Assembly (NCBI GenBank): GCA_945787585.1
Contig: CALZIG010000293.1
Span: forward strand, 1-14,466
Source: an uncultured Gammaproteobacteria bacterium
GTDB taxonomy: Bacteria > Pseudomonadota > Gammaproteobacteria > SZUA-140
Reading direction: 5' to 3'
DNA: 14,466 bases
Shown: positions 12,878 to 14,466 of the stretch, in pieces
Layout of the letters: the number at the start of each line of letters is the position of its first letter
How positions within the stretch are numbered: position 1 is the stretch's first letter
The notes under the pieces: model-generated
What the model was told of the DNA's origin: nothing
Seen by the model: only the letters and a program-made list of their open reading frames with translations
The model's database searches: none
Position numbers and translations under genes: made by a program

Positions 12878-14466
12878 CTATTGAAAGTGATACCGATAAG
12901 TCAACGTGGCATCGACAAAACGATCATCACTATGATTCTCACCCATCACGCTCAGGTGCAACGCATGATTACGTGCCAGTGGAATGTTATGCAGCCAGTG
13001 CAGGCGCGAACGATATTTGCCATTGGAAAACTTTTCTCCCGCCATCTCGATGCGTGATGTCATTGAACTAAAGTGCCACAGGATGCCGGTAGCGGCACCC
13101 GCCGCCGGCCTGAGGCTGGTATCAGAGAAGCCACGGTTATATTCAACCCGCCCAGTCCCCAACGCATAGAAGACACTGTCTTCAAACAGCTTGTATGCGA
13201 CCCCAGCGCCCGCAGTGACGTGCGAGGTGAGTCGATCAACACCATCCGTCATCTGGCGCTCCAGACCGGTGTAGACGCGCCATGAGAGCGGCTTAAAAAA
13301 GCGCGAACGGGGCGTGAGTGAAAAGATATCGATCACATCTAGCCGCTGTAACTTAACCTTGTCAGTCTCATTATTGGCACGTAGCTCAAGATTCGCCATA
13401 TTGATGTGCGCACCGCGCAGGAAGCCATGACCATTATCTTCGAGGCTGTGAAAAGCCATCTTCATCGATAGCGTCTGATAGGTCTGCTCATTGCGCTCAC
13501 CGGCACCTATCGAGAGCTGGCGGGAGTGATGCCCCTTTTCAGGCTGCACCGGGACCACGACCGGTATCGGCGTGTCGTCGGTCGGATATTTATTCAGTAA
13601 CCCCAACAGCATATGGCTGCGCCTGGCTAATGCATCATCGCGCACCATTGATACTTGCAGGTAGCGCTGATAACGGTAAGCCGCATCGATAATCTTCTGC
13701 TGTCTACTCGCATCCAGTGCGATAAAACCGGGCGTGTTTACCACCTCGGTGTCGTCTACCAGTGTTTCAAAATAATGTTGTTCCTCCAATGAAAGCTGTT
13801 CCAGTAACCGCTGGAGTTGCGTCACCTGTGAGGCTCGAAACACGCTATCTTCTATCAAGCCCGCCGCCTCAATCGACTTCACGGTATCGATGGGGATCGC
13901 CGTAACACCAAACTCATCTGTCAGTTCCAGCCCAGGGCGCGCCACCTCGAGTAACTCTAACAATCGGTACGAACAGTTCTCATCAAAAAAGTAGTAATCA
14001 AAGTTAATCTCTTTTAACTCCCACAGATGCACCACCATCCGTTCCACTTCGACAGGGGTTAAGTTCAAACGATATTCCCAGATGTCGCGTTTTTCGATAC
14101 GGTTATATTCGCGAATTTTATTGTAATAGGGGGTCACAATAAAGATACCGGGATAACCACCCGTCAGCCCTCTCACAGCATAAAGCATCGAGTTTTCGGC
14201 CTCTCCTGCATTTGCACCAAAATTGACGGCGAACGAGAGCCACTTGGAATCATTTTCACCGGCCGAACGATCCAACCTGAGCAATGTATGGCCAAACATT
14301 GATGATGGGCTGTTCAAATGATAGGTAGGGAAAATCAACGTCACCTGTTCGGCCTGAACGATGCCGCGCCATTCAGCGTAGTCCGCGCACACCACCTTGG
14401 GTAGTGTCGCTGGATCAATCGCAATATATTCAGAAAGCCAGTGCAGACGTGCGGGGAAGCGACATA
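12878..14466 (-). CDS. DUF4105 / Lnb-type periplasmic protein with C-terminal beta-rich domain (5' end outside window)
   Basis: The frame is open through the right edge and encodes 528 residues ending at TAG 12878-12880. The visible N-terminus CRFPARLHWLSEYI (1-14) is already inside the DUF4105 (PF13387, Lnb N-terminal periplasmic) domain. It is followed by IFPTYHLNSPSSMFGHTLLR (44-63) and YFFDENCSYRLLELLE (158-173). The FGH His (H59) and NC Cys (C164) form the conserved pair of a papain/NlpC-like thiol fold. A helical middle region leads to a C-terminal part from about residue 320 of alternating strands ending ATLTYRYHFQ, like an outer-membrane or beta-rich domain. A signal peptide should lie upstream of the window. 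A role in lipoprotein N-acylation has been proposed for Lnb-domain proteins as I recall; that is not shown here. A shorter start at GTG 14395 would cut the domain and is wrong. It is followed by a lipoprotein hydrolase on the same strand. Confidence 0.85.
   Translation of the reverse strand, partial: CRFPARLHWLSEYIAIDPATLPKVVCADYAEWRGIVQAEQVTLIFPTYHLNSPSSMFGHTLLRLDRSAGENDSKWLSFAVNFGANAGEAENSMLYAVRGLTGGYPGIFIVTPYYNKIREYNRIEKRDIWEYRLNLTPVEVERMVVHLWELKEINFDYYFFDENCSYRLLELLEVARPGLELTDEFGVTAIPIDTVKSIEAAGLIEDSVFRASQVTQLQRLLEQLSLEEQHYFETLVDDTEVVNTPGFIALDASRQQKIIDAAYRYQRYLQVSMVRDDALARRSHMLLGLLNKYPTDDTPIPVVVPVQPEKGHHSRQLSIGAGERNEQTYQTLSMKMAFHSLEDNGHGFLRGAHINMANLELRANNETDKVKLQRLDVIDIFSLTPRSRFFKPLSWRVYTGLERQMTDGVDRLTSHVTAGAGVAYKLFEDSVFYALGTGRVEYNRGFSDTSLRPAAGAATGILWHFSSMTSRIEMAGEKFSNGKYRSRLHWLHNIPLARNHALHLSVMGENHSDDRFVDATLTYRYHFQ

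Noticed and set aside
12866..12879. AGCTA-TTTT-TAGCT hairpin overlapping the DUF4105 stop
   Set aside because: It is only a 5-bp AT-rich stem without a T-tract on the minus strand, so it is too weak to call a terminator.

Overview
The window looks like a piece of a gammaproteobacterial chromosome with roughly even base composition. Most genes are housekeeping or envelope genes whose closest remembered relatives are gammaproteobacterial: an MdlA/MdlB-type ABC exporter pair, exonuclease I (SbcB), and DUF1853, DUF3187 and DUF4105 proteins. The ahcY-metF pair suggests an environmental, possibly sulfur-oxidising lineage rather than an enteric, but the genus cannot be told from this sequence. I see no phage, plasmid, CRISPR, transposase, rRNA or tRNA gene.

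Left part (1-2000, + strand): the 3' end of ahcY, a 133-bp nested palindromic repeat, metF with a good intrinsic terminator, then a small uncharacterised gene with its own promoter. ahcY and metF belong to the activated methyl cycle and the folate branch that feeds it.

Middle (2000-9101, + strand): a 184-bp asymmetric inverted repeat, the overlapping mdlA-mdlB pair, then sbcB, an FSH1-type serine hydrolase and a DUF3187 envelope protein. sbcB has an in-frame TAA after codon 423, followed by 53 more codons in the same frame that complete the usual SbcB length.

Right part (9104-14466): the convergent minus-strand set is a family 6 uracil/hypoxanthine-DNA glycosylase, a secreted protein with a lysozyme-like GIGH motif, and DUF1853. 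These three overlap at stop-start junctions (ATGA and TGATG), so they are very likely one translationally coupled operon. DUF1853 is also interrupted by one in-frame TAA. A small disordered-looking protein gene with a strong terminator is divergent from this set. Beyond it, on the minus strand, lie a lipoprotein alpha/beta hydrolase and a DUF4105 (Lnb-type) protein cut by the right edge.

The most unusual observations are the two in-frame ochre codons in otherwise intact genes less than 2.6 kb apart, the two dissimilar palindromic repeats in the left third, and the coupled glycosylase / lysozyme-like / DUF1853 set. I found no clearly new multi-gene system. The coupled trio is the best candidate for an uncharacterised functional unit.
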